In this document: in pieces, positions 53,149-62,725 of the stretch
How positions within the stretch are numbered: position 1 is the first letter of the stretch
How the letters are laid out: every line of letters begins with the position of its first letter
DNA from: Rhodocyclales bacterium
GTDB lineage: Bacteria; Pseudomonadota; Gammaproteobacteria; Burkholderiales; Rhodocyclaceae
Assembly: GCA_016214145.1 (NCBI GenBank)
Contig: JACRPA010000006.1
Location: 1 to 64,000 of the forward strand
DNA: 64,000 nt
Direction: 5' to 3'
Translations under genes and position numbers: made by a program
Notes under the pieces: generated by a model
The model's database searches: none
The model's input: the letters and a program-made list of their open reading frames with translations, nothing else
Told to the model about the DNA's origin: nothing

Positions 53149-54630
53149 ATGAACGATTTGCATGATCTGACGCTGATCCTGCAGTCGCGCTTTCCCCTTG
53201 TCGTCATCGAGACGCACGAGGAGCCGCGCGTGCTGGCGCTGCTGGAGCAGGCGGCCAACCTGGAGAACTGGGCGCTGTTCGTCTGGAGCATCGCCGACGG
53301 CCTGCGCCGCAGCAACAACACCCAGCCGATCACCCAGACCTACGAGTTCCTCGACGCCCTGCGCCACATCGACAAGACGCCGCAGAACGGGCTTTACGTC
53401 CTGCTCGATGCCCATCCCTACCTGGACGACCCGGTCAATGCGCGCCTGATCCGCGAGATTGCCATGGAGTACGGCAAGGTGGCGCGCACCCTGGTGCTGG
53501 TCAGCGCGCGCATCGAGTTGAACGCCGAGCTGGCGCGCATGAGCGCGCGCTTCGCGCTGTCGGTGCCGGACCTGGAGGCGATCCAGCGGCTCCTGCGCGA
53601 GGAAATGCAATTGTGGGCGCAGCAGGGCGGCGGCGAGCCGGTTCGCGGCGAAAAGGAGGCGCTGCACCTGCTGGCGCGCCACCTGACCGGCATGGCGCTC
53701 GACGATGCGCGCCGGCTGGCGCGGCAGGCCATCCGCGACGACGGGCTGATCACGCGCCAGGACGTCGAGCGCGTGCTGCGCTACAAGTACGACGCGCTCG
53801 GCGCCGGCAGCGTGCTGAGCCTGGAACTCGACACCGCCAGCTTCGCCCAGGTCGGCGGCGTGAGGAAGCTCAAGCACTGGCTGGATCTGCGCCGTGACGT
53901 GTTCGTCGGCGACGGCGACGCCGGATTGCAGGCGCCCAAGGGCATCATGCTGCTCGGCGTGCAGGGCAGCGGCAAGAGCCTGGCCGCCAAGGCGGTGGCC
54001 GGCGCCTGGGGCGTGCCGCTGCTGCGGCTGGACTTCGCCACGCTCTACAACAAGTTCTTCGGCGAGACCGAGCGCAACCTGCGCGAGGCGCTGGCCTCGG
54101 CCGAGGCGATGGCGCCCTGCGTGCTGTGGATCGACGAGATCGAGAAGGGCCTGGCCAGCGACAGCTCGGGCGGCACCGACGGCGGCGTCTCCCGCCGCGT
54201 GCTCGGCACGCTCCTCACCTGGCTGTCCGAGCGCAAGGGCCGCGTCTTCATCGTCGCCACCGCCAACGACATCGAGCAATTGCCGCCGGAGCTGATCCGC
54301 AAGGGCCGTCTCGACGAGATCTTCTTCGTCGATCTGCCGGATGCGTCGACCCGCGTCGAGATCTTCGCCATCCATCTGGCGCGGCGCGAGCTGAAGGCCG
54401 AAGGCTTCGACCTCGCAGCACTGGCCGCGGCTGCCGAGGGCTTTTCCGGCGCCGAGATCGAGCAGGCCGTGGTCTCCGCGCTGTACGAGGCGCATGCGCG
54501 GCAGCAGCCCCTCGACCCCGCGCTGCTGCTGGCGGAAATCGGCCGCACGCGGCCGCTCTCCGTGGTGATGGCCGAGCGCGTGGCGGCCCTGCGCGAGTGG
54601 GCGGCCGAGCGCACCGTGCCGGCGAACTGA
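53149..54630 (+). CDS. AAA family ATPase, Ycf46-like
   Basis: A protein of 493 aa. The N-terminal half (about 1-220) has RFPLVVIETHEEPRVLALLE, typical of Ycf46-type proteins. The AAA domain has Walker A MLLGVQGSGKSLAAKAVAGA, Walker B MAPCVLWIDEIEKGLASDSS, sensor IVATANDIEQLPPELIRKGR with the arginine finger. There is no protease motif or membrane anchor, so it is not FtsH. Ycf46 relatives are linked to CO2 uptake in cyanobacteria and are unexplained elsewhere. First of an operon with YqiA, a methyltransferase and an RNase II-family gene. Confidence 0.88.
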   Translation: MNDLHDLTLILQSRFPLVVIETHEEPRVLALLEQAANLENWALFVWSIADGLRRSNNTQPITQTYEFLDALRHIDKTPQNGLYVLLDAHPYLDDPVNARLIREIAMEYGKVARTLVLVSARIELNAELARMSARFALSVPDLEAIQRLLREEMQLWAQQGGGEPVRGEKEALHLLARHLTGMALDDARRLARQAIRDDGLITRQDVERVLRYKYDALGAGSVLSLELDTASFAQVGGVRKLKHWLDLRRDVFVGDGDAGLQAPKGIMLLGVQGSGKSLAAKAVAGAWGVPLLRLDFATLYNKFFGETERNLREALASAEAMAPCVLWIDEIEKGLASDSSGGTDGGVSRRVLGTLLTWLSERKGRVFIVATANDIEQLPPELIRKGRLDEIFFVDLPDASTRVEIFAIHLARRELKAEGFDLAALAAAAEGFSGAEIEQAVVSALYEAHARQQPLDPALLLAEIGRTRPLSVVMAERVAALREWAAERTVPAN

Positions 54631-54633
54631 ACA

Positions 54634-55203
54634 ATGATCGTTTATCTGCACGGCTTCCGTTCCTCGCCGCAGTCGAACAAGGCGCAGCGGCTCAAGGCGC
54701 ACATGGAAGGGCGCGGTCTCGGCCACCTGTTCTGGTGCGAACAGTTGCCGCCGTCGCCGCGCGCCGCCATCGCCTTGGCCGAGCGGCAGATCGCAACGGC
54801 GGCCACCCCGGTCACCGTGGTCGGCAGTTCGCTCGGCGGCTACTACGCGACGCATCTCGCCGAGAAGCATCGCTTGCGCGCGGTGCTGGTCAACCCGGCC
54901 GTGGTGGCCCACCTCTCGCTCGCCGAGTTCGTCGGGCCGCAGACCAACCTGTACAGCGGCGAGACCTTCGACTTCAAGCCGGAATACATCGACGAACTGC
55001 GTGCCATCGAAGTGCCGCGGATTTCCCGCCCGCAGGATTTCCTGTTGCTGGCGGAAACCGGGGACGAAGTGCTGGACTACCGCCTGGCGGTGGCGAAGTA
55101 CGCCGGCTGCCGGCAGGTGGTGCTGGAAGGCGGCGATCACAGCTTTACGCGCTGGGATGACTACCTGGACACCGTTCTCGAATTTGCCGAATTGAAGCCA
55201 TGA
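54634..55203 (+). CDS. yqiA: YqiA family esterase
   Basis: A protein of 189 aa, alpha/beta fold: MIVYLHGFRSSPQSNKAQRL, TVVGSSLGGYYATHLAEKHR (nucleophile Ser), DFLLLAETGDEVLDYRLAVA and EGGDHSFTRWDDYLDTVLEF (Asp, His). E. coli YqiA is an esterase for short acyl chains. It starts 3 bases after the AAA gene and overlaps the methyltransferase by ATGA. Confidence 0.92.
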   Translation: MIVYLHGFRSSPQSNKAQRLKAHMEGRGLGHLFWCEQLPPSPRAAIALAERQIATAATPVTVVGSSLGGYYATHLAEKHRLRAVLVNPAVVAHLSLAEFVGPQTNLYSGETFDFKPEYIDELRAIEVPRISRPQDFLLLAETGDEVLDYRLAVAKYAGCRQVVLEGGDHSFTRWDDYLDTVLEFAELKP

Positions 55204-56021
55204 GTTTCGATGCAGAGAGACACAAGCGCGAGGAGCGCGCCGGCTACAACCTGATCGCGGCGCGCTATGCCGAGAGCGCCGCCCTGCGCGCCAGTCTGAA
55301 TGCCGCCCTGATCGAGGTTGCCGACCTGCGGCCGGGCCAGGCCGTGCTCGACCTGGCCAGCGGTCCGGGCGTGCTGGCGCGCGAGGCGGCCATGCAGGTT
55401 CCCGACGGCCTGGTGGTGGCGAGCGACATCGCCGAACAGGCGCTGGCCGAGGGACGCCGGCGCGCGCCGGAAGACAATCTGCTGTTCGCCGCCGCCGATG
55501 CGGAGCGACTGACTTTTGCCGATGGCGCCTTCGACCGCGTGCTGTGCGGCCTCGGCCTGATGTTTTTTCCCGACGCATCGCAAGCATTGGCGGAAATGCG
55601 GCGGGTGCTGAAGCCCGGCGGTCTCGCCGTGTTCTCGGTGTGGGGCGAGGAGGCGCGGGCGCCGCTGGTGGCCTGCGCCCTGCAATGCATCCGCCGCATT
55701 TTGCCGCCGCCCAGGGCCGAACGCCTGTCGCCCTTCCGCTTCGGCGAGCAGGACTTGCTGCGGCAAACACTGGAGGCTGCGGGTTTTGCGGCGGTCGATC
55801 TGCATGTCCACACCCTCAGTTGCGCCTTCGACTCGCCCCAGGCCTACTGGCAGGCCTTCCGCGACCTGGCCGGCGGCGCCGCGGCCGGGCTGTCGCGTCT
55901 GCCCGAGGCGACGCTGACGCGGTTGGGCGAGGAGGTGGCGCAGGAACTGGCGTCCTGCCGGCAGGGCGACGGCTATGTCGCGCAGAGCGACGTGATAATC
56001 GCGGTAGCCCGTCGGGTATAA
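55200..56021 (+). CDS. Class I SAM-dependent methyltransferase
   Basis: A protein of 273 aa. Motif I is AVLDLASGPGVLAREAAMQV (about 49-68), then VVASDIAEQALAEGRRRAPE, ADAERLTFADGAFDRVLCGL and EMRRVLKPGGLAVFSVWGEE, the UbiE/Methyltransf_11 pattern. The C-terminal third has no motif I can name. The substrate is unknown. Coupled to yqiA by ATGA and 35 bases upstream of the RNase gene. Confidence 0.88.
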   Translation: MSFDAERHKREERAGYNLIAARYAESAALRASLNAALIEVADLRPGQAVLDLASGPGVLAREAAMQVPDGLVVASDIAEQALAEGRRRAPEDNLLFAAADAERLTFADGAFDRVLCGLGLMFFPDASQALAEMRRVLKPGGLAVFSVWGEEARAPLVACALQCIRRILPPPRAERLSPFRFGEQDLLRQTLEAAGFAAVDLHVHTLSCAFDSPQAYWQAFRDLAGGAAAGLSRLPEATLTRLGEEVAQELASCRQGDGYVAQSDVIIAVARRV

Positions 56022-56022
56022 T
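56017..56022 (+). promoter_or_regulatory. Possible -10 element for the RNase gene
   Basis: A TATAAT lies 34 bases before the start of the RNB gene at the very end of the methyltransferase gene. The -35 region is weak. Confidence 0.3.
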
Positions 56023-56056
56023 TCCGCACCATCCCCCCTGTTTCCAGCAATCCCCG

Positions 56057-57973
56057 ATGAATGTCCTGTTTGAAGAGGACGGCGCGTTCAAGGCCGGCGC
56101 CATGCTCGCCGACAACGCGACCTCGCTCCAGGTCGAAACGAGCAGCGGCAAGCGCGTCAAGGTGAAGGCCGCCAACGTGCTGCTGCGTTTCGCCGCCCCG
56201 GCGCCGGGCGAGCTGCTCGACCGTGCCGAAGCGGAATCGGAAGGCATCGAGCCGGAATTCCTCTGGGAAGTCTGTCCCGATGCCGAATTCGGCTTCGAGG
56301 AACTGGCCAGGGAATACTTTGGCCGCGCTGCGCAGCCGGTCGAGGCGGCGGCCATCCTGCTGCGCCTGCACGCCGCGCCGATCCATTTCCATCGCAAAGG
56401 CAAGGGCCGCTTCCGCAAGGCGCCGCCGGACATCCTCAAGGCGGCGCTGGCCGGGCTGGAGAAAAAGAAGCAGCAGGCGCTGGCCATCGAGCGCATGGCC
56501 GACGAGCTCAAGTCCGGCGTGCTGCCGGCCGAGTTCGCGCCAATGTTGAAGCCGCTGCTCTACAAGCCAGACCGCAACCGCCCGGAGACCAAGGCGCTGG
56601 AACTGGCCTGCGCGGAGTCCGGCCTGTCCGCCGCCCGCCTGCTGGCGCGCTGCGGGGCGATTCCCTCCAGCCACGATTACCATTTCGACCGTTTCCTCTT
56701 CGAGCACTTTCCGCAGGGCACGGGCTTCGGCGAATACGAGGCGCCGCAGGTGCCGGATGATCTTCCGCTGGCCGCAGTGCAGGCCTTCTCCATTGACGAT
56801 GCAGCCACGACGGAAATCGACGATGCCTTCTCCGTCACGTCGCTGGAGGGCGGCGGCTGGCGCATCGGCATCCACATCGCCGCGCCGGGACTGGGCATCC
56901 TGCCCGATTCCGCGCTGGGCGCCATGGCCCGCAGCCGCCTGTCCACCGTGTACATGCCCGGGCGCAAGATCACCATGCTGCCGGAGGAGGTGGTGGAGCG
57001 CTTCACGCTGTCCGCCGGGCGCGACTGCCCGGCGATCTCGCTCTATCTCGATGTGGGATCGGACTACGCCGTCCGCGGATCCTCCTCCCGCGTCGAGCAG
57101 GTGCCGGTGGCGGCCAACCTGCGCCACCACGACATCGAGCCGGTCTTCAACGAGAAGACGCTGGCCGAGGGCGGGCCGGAGTTCGAGTACAAGCGCGAGC
57201 TGACCCTGCTCTGGGAATTCGCCACCGTGCTGGAAGCCGGTCGCGGCAAGCCCTCGGTCAATCCGCAGAATACGGAGTACAGCTTCTCCGTCGACTGGAG
57301 TCGCAGCGCGCCTACAGGGGTGGAAGAGCCGGGTTGGATCGACATCGTCGAGCGCCGGCGCGGCTCGCCGCTCGACAAGCTGGTGGCCGAGCTGATGATC
57401 GTCGCCAACGCCACCTGGGGCAAGCTGCTGGCCGAGGCGCAGGTGGCCGCCATCTACCGCGTGCAGGCCGCCGGCAAGGTGCGCATGACCACGGCGGCGC
57501 TCTCGCACGAGGGCCTCGGCGTCGATTGCTATGCCTGGTCCAGTTCGCCGCTGCGGCGCTACGTGGATCTCCTCAACCAGTGGCAGCTGCTGGCGCATCT
57601 TTCCGGCGAGGCGCCGCCCTTCACGGTGCGTTCCGAGGCGCTGCTCTCGGCCATGCGCGATTTCGAGATCACCTATGCCGCCTACGCCGAGTTCCAGCGC
57701 GGCATGGAGCGCTACTGGTGCCTGCGCTGGCTGCTGCAGGAAGGCGTCGGGGAAACCGAGGCGCGCGTCGTGCGCGAGAGCCTGCTGCGCCTGGAGCGGT
57801 TGCCGCTGTTCCTGCGCTGTCCCTCCGTGCCGGCCTGCGATCCGCGCACGCGGGTCAGCGTCGCGGTGTCCGCCATCGACCTGCTGAGCGTCGAAGCGCA
57901 ATGTCGTTATCTGGCGACACTGGGCGAAACGGAAGGCGCGGAAGGCGTCGAGGATGAAGCGATTCCGGAGTAG
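56057..57973 (+). CDS. RNase II/R family exoribonuclease (RNB domain)
   Basis: A protein of 638 aa. An N-terminal part of about 230 residues binds RNA or regulates. The RNB catalytic domain has FSIDDAATTEIDDAFSV (the metal-binding aspartates), GGGWRIGIHIAAPGLGI, STVYMPGRKITMLPEEVVER and YAWSSSPLRRYVDLLNQWQL. A recognisable C-terminal S1 domain is not evident. It degrades RNA 3' to 5'. Shorter than RNase R; family call secure, subtype open. Confidence 0.92.
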   Translation: MNVLFEEDGAFKAGAMLADNATSLQVETSSGKRVKVKAANVLLRFAAPAPGELLDRAEAESEGIEPEFLWEVCPDAEFGFEELAREYFGRAAQPVEAAAILLRLHAAPIHFHRKGKGRFRKAPPDILKAALAGLEKKKQQALAIERMADELKSGVLPAEFAPMLKPLLYKPDRNRPETKALELACAESGLSAARLLARCGAIPSSHDYHFDRFLFEHFPQGTGFGEYEAPQVPDDLPLAAVQAFSIDDAATTEIDDAFSVTSLEGGGWRIGIHIAAPGLGILPDSALGAMARSRLSTVYMPGRKITMLPEEVVERFTLSAGRDCPAISLYLDVGSDYAVRGSSSRVEQVPVAANLRHHDIEPVFNEKTLAEGGPEFEYKRELTLLWEFATVLEAGRGKPSVNPQNTEYSFSVDWSRSAPTGVEEPGWIDIVERRRGSPLDKLVAELMIVANATWGKLLAEAQVAAIYRVQAAGKVRMTTAALSHEGLGVDCYAWSSSPLRRYVDLLNQWQLLAHLSGEAPPFTVRSEALLSAMRDFEITYAAYAEFQRGMERYWCLRWLLQEGVGETEARVVRESLLRLERLPLFLRCPSVPACDPRTRVSVAVSAIDLLSVEAQCRYLATLGETEGAEGVEDEAIPE

Positions 57974-57984
57974 AATCCGAGGCC

Positions 57985-58908
57985 ATGCCTGAGCGCGGAG
58001 TGGCTTCACTTCCCCAATCCATGGCCATGAGACTGGCCTGGCCGGGCTGGCTTTCCCGCATGGACCCCTCCCGCCGCGGCTTCACGCTGGCGCTGATCGC
58101 CTCGCTGGTCTTCCATGCCGTCCTGCTTTCCATCCACTTCAAGCTGCCCGACGCCCTCAAGCGCGCCACGAACGCCACGCTGGAAGTGATCCTGGTCAAT
58201 GCCAAGAGCGCGCGCAAGCCGGTCAAGGCCCAGGCACGCGCCCAGGCCAACCTCGACGGCGGCGGCAACACCGACGAAAACCGGCTCGCCAAGACCCCCC
58301 TGCCGCCCTCCCGGCAGGAGCAGCCCGGCGACAGCCTGATGGAGGCGCAACGCCGCGTGCAGGAACTGGAAGCCCGGCAGCAGGCCCTGCTGACGCAGGC
58401 GAAGAGCAGGAAGGCCATCCAGGCCGAGGCCAGGAAAAGCGAGGAGCAGCCCGAGCAGGCCAGCGTGCGCGGCGCCGATCTGGCGCAAAGCGCCCTGGCC
58501 ATCGCCCGCATGGAGGCGCAGATCGAGCGCCAGATCGAGGACTACAACAAGCGGCCGCGCAAGAAATTCATCGGCGCCCGCACCGAGGAATACGCCGCCG
58601 CCCAATACCTGGAGGACTGGCGCCAGAAGGTCGAGCGCGTCGGCAACCTCAACTACCCTGAAGCGGCCAAGGGCAGGCTCTACGGCAACCTGCTGCTCTA
58701 CGTCGAGATCAAGGCCGACGGCAGCCTCGAGCGCGTCGAGGTGCAGCGCTCCTCCGGCCACCGGATTCTCGACGAGGCAGCGATGCGCATCGTGCGCATG
58801 GCCGCCCCCTACGGCAACTTTTCCGCCGAGCTGAAGCGCCAGACCGACATCGTCGCCTTCGCCCGCACCTGGGTGTTCACCAGGGCCGACCGCCTGACAT
58901 CGGAATGA
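57985..58908 (+). CDS. TonB family protein
   Basis: A protein of 307 aa with one membrane span (about 34-51, [19 protein letters not shown]), a periplasmic charged and coiled-coil region (about 70-200), and a C-terminal TonB fold: [40 protein letters not shown] and [15 protein letters not shown]. No exbB/exbD are nearby, so partners are elsewhere or it is a specialised TonB-like protein. It overlaps aroE by ATGA. Confidence 0.9.
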   Translation: MPERGVASLPQSMAMRLAWPGWLSRMDPSRRGFTLALIASLVFHAVLLSIHFKLPDALKRATNATLEVILVNAKSARKPVKAQARAQANLDGGGNTDENRLAKTPLPPSRQEQPGDSLMEAQRRVQELEARQQALLTQAKSRKAIQAEARKSEEQPEQASVRGADLAQSALAIARMEAQIERQIEDYNKRPRKKFIGARTEEYAAAQYLEDWRQKVERVGNLNYPEAAKGRLYGNLLLYVEIKADGSLERVEVQRSSGHRILDEAAMRIVRMAAPYGNFSAELKRQTDIVAFARTWVFTRADRLTSE

Positions 58909-59726
58909 CGGACCGCTACGCCGTCATCGGCAATCCCGTCGCGCACTCGAAGTCGCCGATGATCCACGCCGTCTTCGCCGGACTGACTTTGCAGGACATG
59001 ACGTACGAGGCCATCCTGGCCCCCCCGGACGGCTTCGCGGCGACGGTGCGGGCCTTCATCTCCGCGGGCGGCCGCGGCATGAACGTCACCGTGCCCTTCA
59101 AGCGGGAAGCCTGCGCCCTGGCGGACACCCGCTCGCCGCGCGCCGAGGCGGCGAAGGCGGTCAACACCCTGATCTTTTCCCCGGCCGGCATCCACGGCGA
59201 CAACACCGACGGCCTCGGCCTGGTGGCCGACCTGACGCGCAACCTCGGGTTTCAGCTGGCCGGCAAGCGCATCCTCCTGCTCGGCGCCGGCGGCGCGGCG
59301 CGCGGGGTCATGCTGCCCCTGCTGGCGGAACGGCCTGCCGCGCTGACCCTGGCCAATCGCACGGCCGACAAGGCGCGGCAACTGCTTGCCGAGTTCTCGC
59401 CGCATGCGGGCGGTTGCACCATGGATGCCGGCGGCTTCGAGGGCTTGGCCGGGCGGCAGTTCGACCTCGTCATCAACGCCACGGCGGCCAGCCTGACGGA
59501 CGAGGCGCCGCCGCTGCCGGGCGGGCTCTACGCGCCGGGCAGCCTGGCCTACGACATGGTCTATGGCCGGGAGACGCCCTTCCTGACTGCGGCCCGGACG
59601 CAGGGCGCGGCGCGGCTGGCCGACGGCCTCGGCATGCTGGTCGAGCAGGCGGCGGAATCCTTCTTCCTCTGGCGCGGCGTAAGGCCGCCGACCGCGCCGG
59701 TGCTGGCCCAGCTCAGGGGGAAGTAA
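58905..59726 (+). CDS. aroE: Shikimate dehydrogenase
   Basis: A protein of 273 aa beginning [20 protein letters not shown], with [17 protein letters not shown] (catalytic Lys), [20 protein letters not shown] (NADP loop), [13 protein letters not shown] and [20 protein letters not shown]. It reduces 3-dehydroshikimate in the shikimate pathway. Coupled to the TonB gene by ATGA. Confidence 0.97.
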   Translation: MTDRYAVIGNPVAHSKSPMIHAVFAGLTLQDMTYEAILAPPDGFAATVRAFISAGGRGMNVTVPFKREACALADTRSPRAEAAKAVNTLIFSPAGIHGDNTDGLGLVADLTRNLGFQLAGKRILLLGAGGAARGVMLPLLAERPAALTLANRTADKARQLLAEFSPHAGGCTMDAGGFEGLAGRQFDLVINATAASLTDEAPPLPGGLYAPGSLAYDMVYGRETPFLTAARTQGAARLADGLGMLVEQAAESFFLWRGVRPPTAPVLAQLRGK

Positions 59727-59744
59727 TCCTGGAAGAAGCTGTTC

Positions 59745-59814
59745 ACCACGGCGTGCACGGCGAACACGGCGCAAAAGGCCTTTTCCCTTGCCGTGTCGTC
59801 GTGTTCGCCGTGGT
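59745..59814. repeat. Palindromic repeat, CACGGCGAACACGGCG family
   Basis: ACCACGGCGTGCACGGCGAA opens and CGTGTTCGCCGTGGT closes in inverted orientation around the palindrome AAAAGGCCTTTT (59773-59784). A relative of the gshA-gshB repeat. It lies between aroE and mtgA. Confidence 0.88.
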
Positions 59815-59832
59815 TCAAATGCGGTCTTTCAG

Positions 59833-60528
59833 ATGAAGCCGTTCTGGCGCTGGAGCCGGCGCGGCCTGGCCTTCCTCGTTCTGCTGCTGCTGGCCTGGCA
59901 GGGCTGGTATCTCGGCTGGGTGGTGTGGTGGAAGTTCGTCAATCCGGCCACCACCAGCTTCATGTCCCTGCGCCTCGACGAGCTGCGCGAGAAGGATCCC
60001 CGCGCGGAACTGAAAAGGCAGTGGGCGCCCTACGAGCGCGTCTCGGCCCACCTCAAGCGCGCCGTGATCGCCGCCGAGGACGCCAGGTTCTCCGAGCACG
60101 AGGGCTTCGACTGGGAGGGCATCCAGAAAGCGCTGGAAAAGAACCAGAAGAAGGGCAGGATCGTCGCCGGCGGATCGACCATCACCCAGCAACTGGCGAA
60201 GAACCTGTTCCTTTCCGGCGACAAGACGCCCTGGCGCAAGGCGCAGGAAGCCGTGATTACCCTCATGCTGGAAACGGTGATGGACAAGCGGCGCATCCTG
60301 GAGATCTATCTCAATGTGGTGGAATGGGGTCCGGGCGTGTTCGGCGCCGAGGCGGCCGCCCGCCACTACTACGGCCTGTCCGCCGCGCAACTCTCCTCCG
60401 AGCAGGCGGCGCGGCTGGCCGTGCTGCTGCCCAATCCGCGCAAGTTCGGCCGCCTGCCCAACTCGCCCTACCTCGCCGCGCGCAGCCAGGTCATTCTCGG
60501 CCGCATGAACTCGGCGGACGTTCCCTGA
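59833..60528 (+). CDS. mtgA: Monofunctional peptidoglycan glycosyltransferase
   Basis: A protein of 231 aa with an N-terminal membrane anchor (about 12-32). The GT51 motifs follow: AVIAAEDARFSEHEGFDWEG (catalytic Glu), GRIVAGGSTITQQLAKNLFL, RKAQEAVITLMLETVMDKRR and LEIYLNVVEWGPGVFGAEAA. It polymerises lipid II into glycan without cross-linking. The upstream in-frame extension lies in a repeat and is unlikely to be used. Confidence 0.96.
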   Translation: MKPFWRWSRRGLAFLVLLLLAWQGWYLGWVVWWKFVNPATTSFMSLRLDELREKDPRAELKRQWAPYERVSAHLKRAVIAAEDARFSEHEGFDWEGIQKALEKNQKKGRIVAGGSTITQQLAKNLFLSGDKTPWRKAQEAVITLMLETVMDKRRILEIYLNVVEWGPGVFGAEAAARHYYGLSAAQLSSEQAARLAVLLPNPRKFGRLPNSPYLAARSQVILGRMNSADVP

Positions 60529-60612
60529 TTTTTAGATCGCTTCCGGCGATCAAATTCCTTACAATCCGCCATCCGCCGCGCTTCACGGCGCGGTCCATCT
60601 TGCCGTGGTGCC

Positions 60613-62055
60613 ATGTCCGACATCGAGGATCTCCGCCAGAGTGAAGACGTCCAGCAGAACCTGCGCGAAGTGCAGGAGCTGCTGGCGCGCCATCGCGTCG
60701 TCGAGGGCCTGGTGCACCGCCAGGAGATGCCGCGCCACGAGCTGGTCGAGAACCTGGTGCACAAGCAGCACATCGCCGAGCTGCGCCACAAGCTGGACGA
60801 GCTGCATCCGGCCGACATCGCCTACATCCTCGAGGCGCTGCCGCTCGACGAGCGCCTCTTCGTCTGGGACCTGGTCAAGGCCGACCGCGACGGCGAGATC
60901 CTGCTGGAAGTCTCCGATGCGGTGCGCGAGACCCTCATCGAGGCGATGGACTCGCACGAGCTGGTCGCCGCCACCGGGCAGCTCGACACCGACGAGATCG
61001 CCGACCTGGCGCCGGACTTGCCGAGCGAGGTCATGCAGGACGTCTTCCGCGCCTTGTCGGTGGAGGAGCGCGAGCAGCTGCGCGAGGCCATGTCCTACGA
61101 CGAGGACTCGGTCGGCGCGCTGATGGATTTCGAGGCCGTCACGGTGCGCGAGGACATCACGCTGGAGGCGGTGTTGCGCTACCTGCGCCGCTTCGACGAA
61201 CTGCCCGACCACACCGACCAGCTTTTCGTGGTCGATCGCGAAGAGCGCATGCAGGGTGTGCTGCCGCTGAATCTGCTTCTCGTCACCGATCCGGACGAAA
61301 TGGTGTCGAACATCATGGTGGCCGAGCCGCTTACCCTCCAGGCGGACGAGAAGGCGCAGACGGCGGCGCAGGCCTTCGAGCGCTATGACCTGGTCTCGGC
61401 GCCGGTGGTCGATGCGGACGGCAAGCTGGTCGGCCGGGTGACAGTGAACGCGGTGGTGGACTACATCCGCGAGTCGTCCGAGACGGAACAGCTCTCCCGC
61501 GCCGGCCTGCGCGAGGGCGAGGACATTTTCGCCTCGGTGTGGGATTCGGTGAAGAACCGCTGGTCCTGGCTGGCCATCAACCTCATCACCGCCTTCATCG
61601 CCTCGCGGGTGATCGGCGCCTTCGAGGGATCCATCGAGAAGCTGGTCGCCCTGGCGGCGCTGATGCCCATCGTCGCCGGCATCGGCGGCAATTCGGGCAA
61701 CCAGACCATCACCATGATCGTGCGCGCCCTGGCCCTCGGCCAGGTGCAGCAGGAGAGCGCCCGCGTCCTCCTGCGCAAGGAGATCGGCGTGGCGATGCTG
61801 AACGGGCTGATCTGGGGCAGCCTGCTCGGCTTCGTCGCCTGGTGGCTCTACCGCAGCGTGCCGCTGGGGCTGGTGATGACGGCGGCGATGTCGCTCAACC
61901 TCATCGTGGCGGCCGTGGTCGGCGTCGCCGTGCCGCTGGTGCGCCAGCGCCTGGGCTACGACCCGGCCATCGGCTCCAGCGTGCTGATCACCGCCGTGAC
62001 GGACTCAGGCGGCTTTTTTATCTTCCTCGGACTCGCCACCCTCTTCCTGCTGTAG
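60613..62055 (+). CDS. mgtE: Magnesium transporter MgtE
   Basis: A protein of 480 aa: N-terminal helical domain (about 1-130), two CBS domains (about 135-260; MDFEAVTVREDITLEAVLRY and NIMVAEPLTLQADEKAQTAA), a plug helix and five membrane spans (SWLAINLITAFIASRVIGAF, GIGGNSGNQTITMIVRALAL, TDSGGFFIFLGLATLFLL). Mg2+ binding between the CBS domains closes the pore. The 3' end overlaps the convergent GNAT gene by 51 bases. Confidence 0.96.
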   Translation: MSDIEDLRQSEDVQQNLREVQELLARHRVVEGLVHRQEMPRHELVENLVHKQHIAELRHKLDELHPADIAYILEALPLDERLFVWDLVKADRDGEILLEVSDAVRETLIEAMDSHELVAATGQLDTDEIADLAPDLPSEVMQDVFRALSVEEREQLREAMSYDEDSVGALMDFEAVTVREDITLEAVLRYLRRFDELPDHTDQLFVVDREERMQGVLPLNLLLVTDPDEMVSNIMVAEPLTLQADEKAQTAAQAFERYDLVSAPVVDADGKLVGRVTVNAVVDYIRESSETEQLSRAGLREGEDIFASVWDSVKNRWSWLAINLITAFIASRVIGAFEGSIEKLVALAALMPIVAGIGGNSGNQTITMIVRALALGQVQQESARVLLRKEIGVAMLNGLIWGSLLGFVAWWLYRSVPLGLVMTAAMSLNLIVAAVVGVAVPLVRQRLGYDPAIGSSVLITAVTDSGGFFIFLGLATLFLL

Positions 62056-62646
62056 CGGGTGGGCCAGGGTTTCGGCCGCATTCGCCATGGCTTCGGTGAA
62101 GGTGCGGGCGGCAAGAAACTGCGACTTCAGCGCCAGGTCGAACAGGCCGACGCGGTCGTCGAGAAATTCCTCCGTATAGCTCACCGGATCGCCCGGCGGC
62201 ACGTGCAGGTGGGCCTCCGCCTCGGCGGCGTCCAGCACGATCTCCATGCCGGCCTTGCGGGCGATGTGCATCATCGCCGCGTTTTCCTTCAGGCAATGCA
62301 CGAACAGCGTGGTGATGCGGTGATTGCGCGAATATTCATAGGCGCGCCGGTAGAGCGCGGTGCCGATGCCTTCGTCGCGGTGGCCGGGCGCCACGCTGAC
62401 GCCGAACTCGGCGGTTTCGCCGCGCAGGCCCAGATGCGCCACGCCGGCCAGTTCGAGCTTGTCGTCGAAGACCCCGAACACCGCATCGCGCTCGAAGTCG
62501 ATCGCGTCGACGTACTTGAGCAGGGTCGCCTCGCAGATGACATGCTCGAAGCGCAACCGCAAGTCCTCGGCATCGAGCGCGAGGAAATGGCGTTTCATCG
62601 CTTCGCGGTTGGCATCGGACAGCTGCAGAACGGGAACGGTTTTCAC
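62005..62646 (-). CDS. GNAT family N-acetyltransferase
   Basis: A protein of 213 aa. LAGVAHLGLRGETAEFGVSV and APGHRDEGIGTALYRRAYEY (acetyl-CoA loop) identify the GNAT fold, and ENAAMMHIARKAGMEIVLDA the end of it (about 120-140). A further 70 residues at the C-terminus are acidic and helical. The substrate is unknown. The last 17 codons overlap the mgtE 3' end tail to tail. Confidence 0.85.
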   Translation of the reverse strand: MKTVPVLQLSDANREAMKRHFLALDAEDLRLRFEHVICEATLLKYVDAIDFERDAVFGVFDDKLELAGVAHLGLRGETAEFGVSVAPGHRDEGIGTALYRRAYEYSRNHRITTLFVHCLKENAAMMHIARKAGMEIVLDAAEAEAHLHVPPGDPVSYTEEFLDDRVGLFDLALKSQFLAARTFTEAMANAAETLAHPLQQEEGGESEEDKKAA

Positions 62647-62725
62647 GGTGCGATTCTCATGGTTCCTATGGGGCGAGCGCCTTGGCGCAGGTCAAGACTA
62701 CACCTCCTTGTTTCGGCACTTCAAC

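Noticed and set aside
53149-54630. FtsH protease
   Set aside because: The AAA domain is similar, but the HExxH protease motif and the N-terminal membrane spans are missing.
60533-60570. A terminator or magnesium riboswitch before mgtE
   Set aside because: There is a small GATCGC/GCGATC hairpin but no T-run after it and too little sequence (84 bases) for a magnesium riboswitch.
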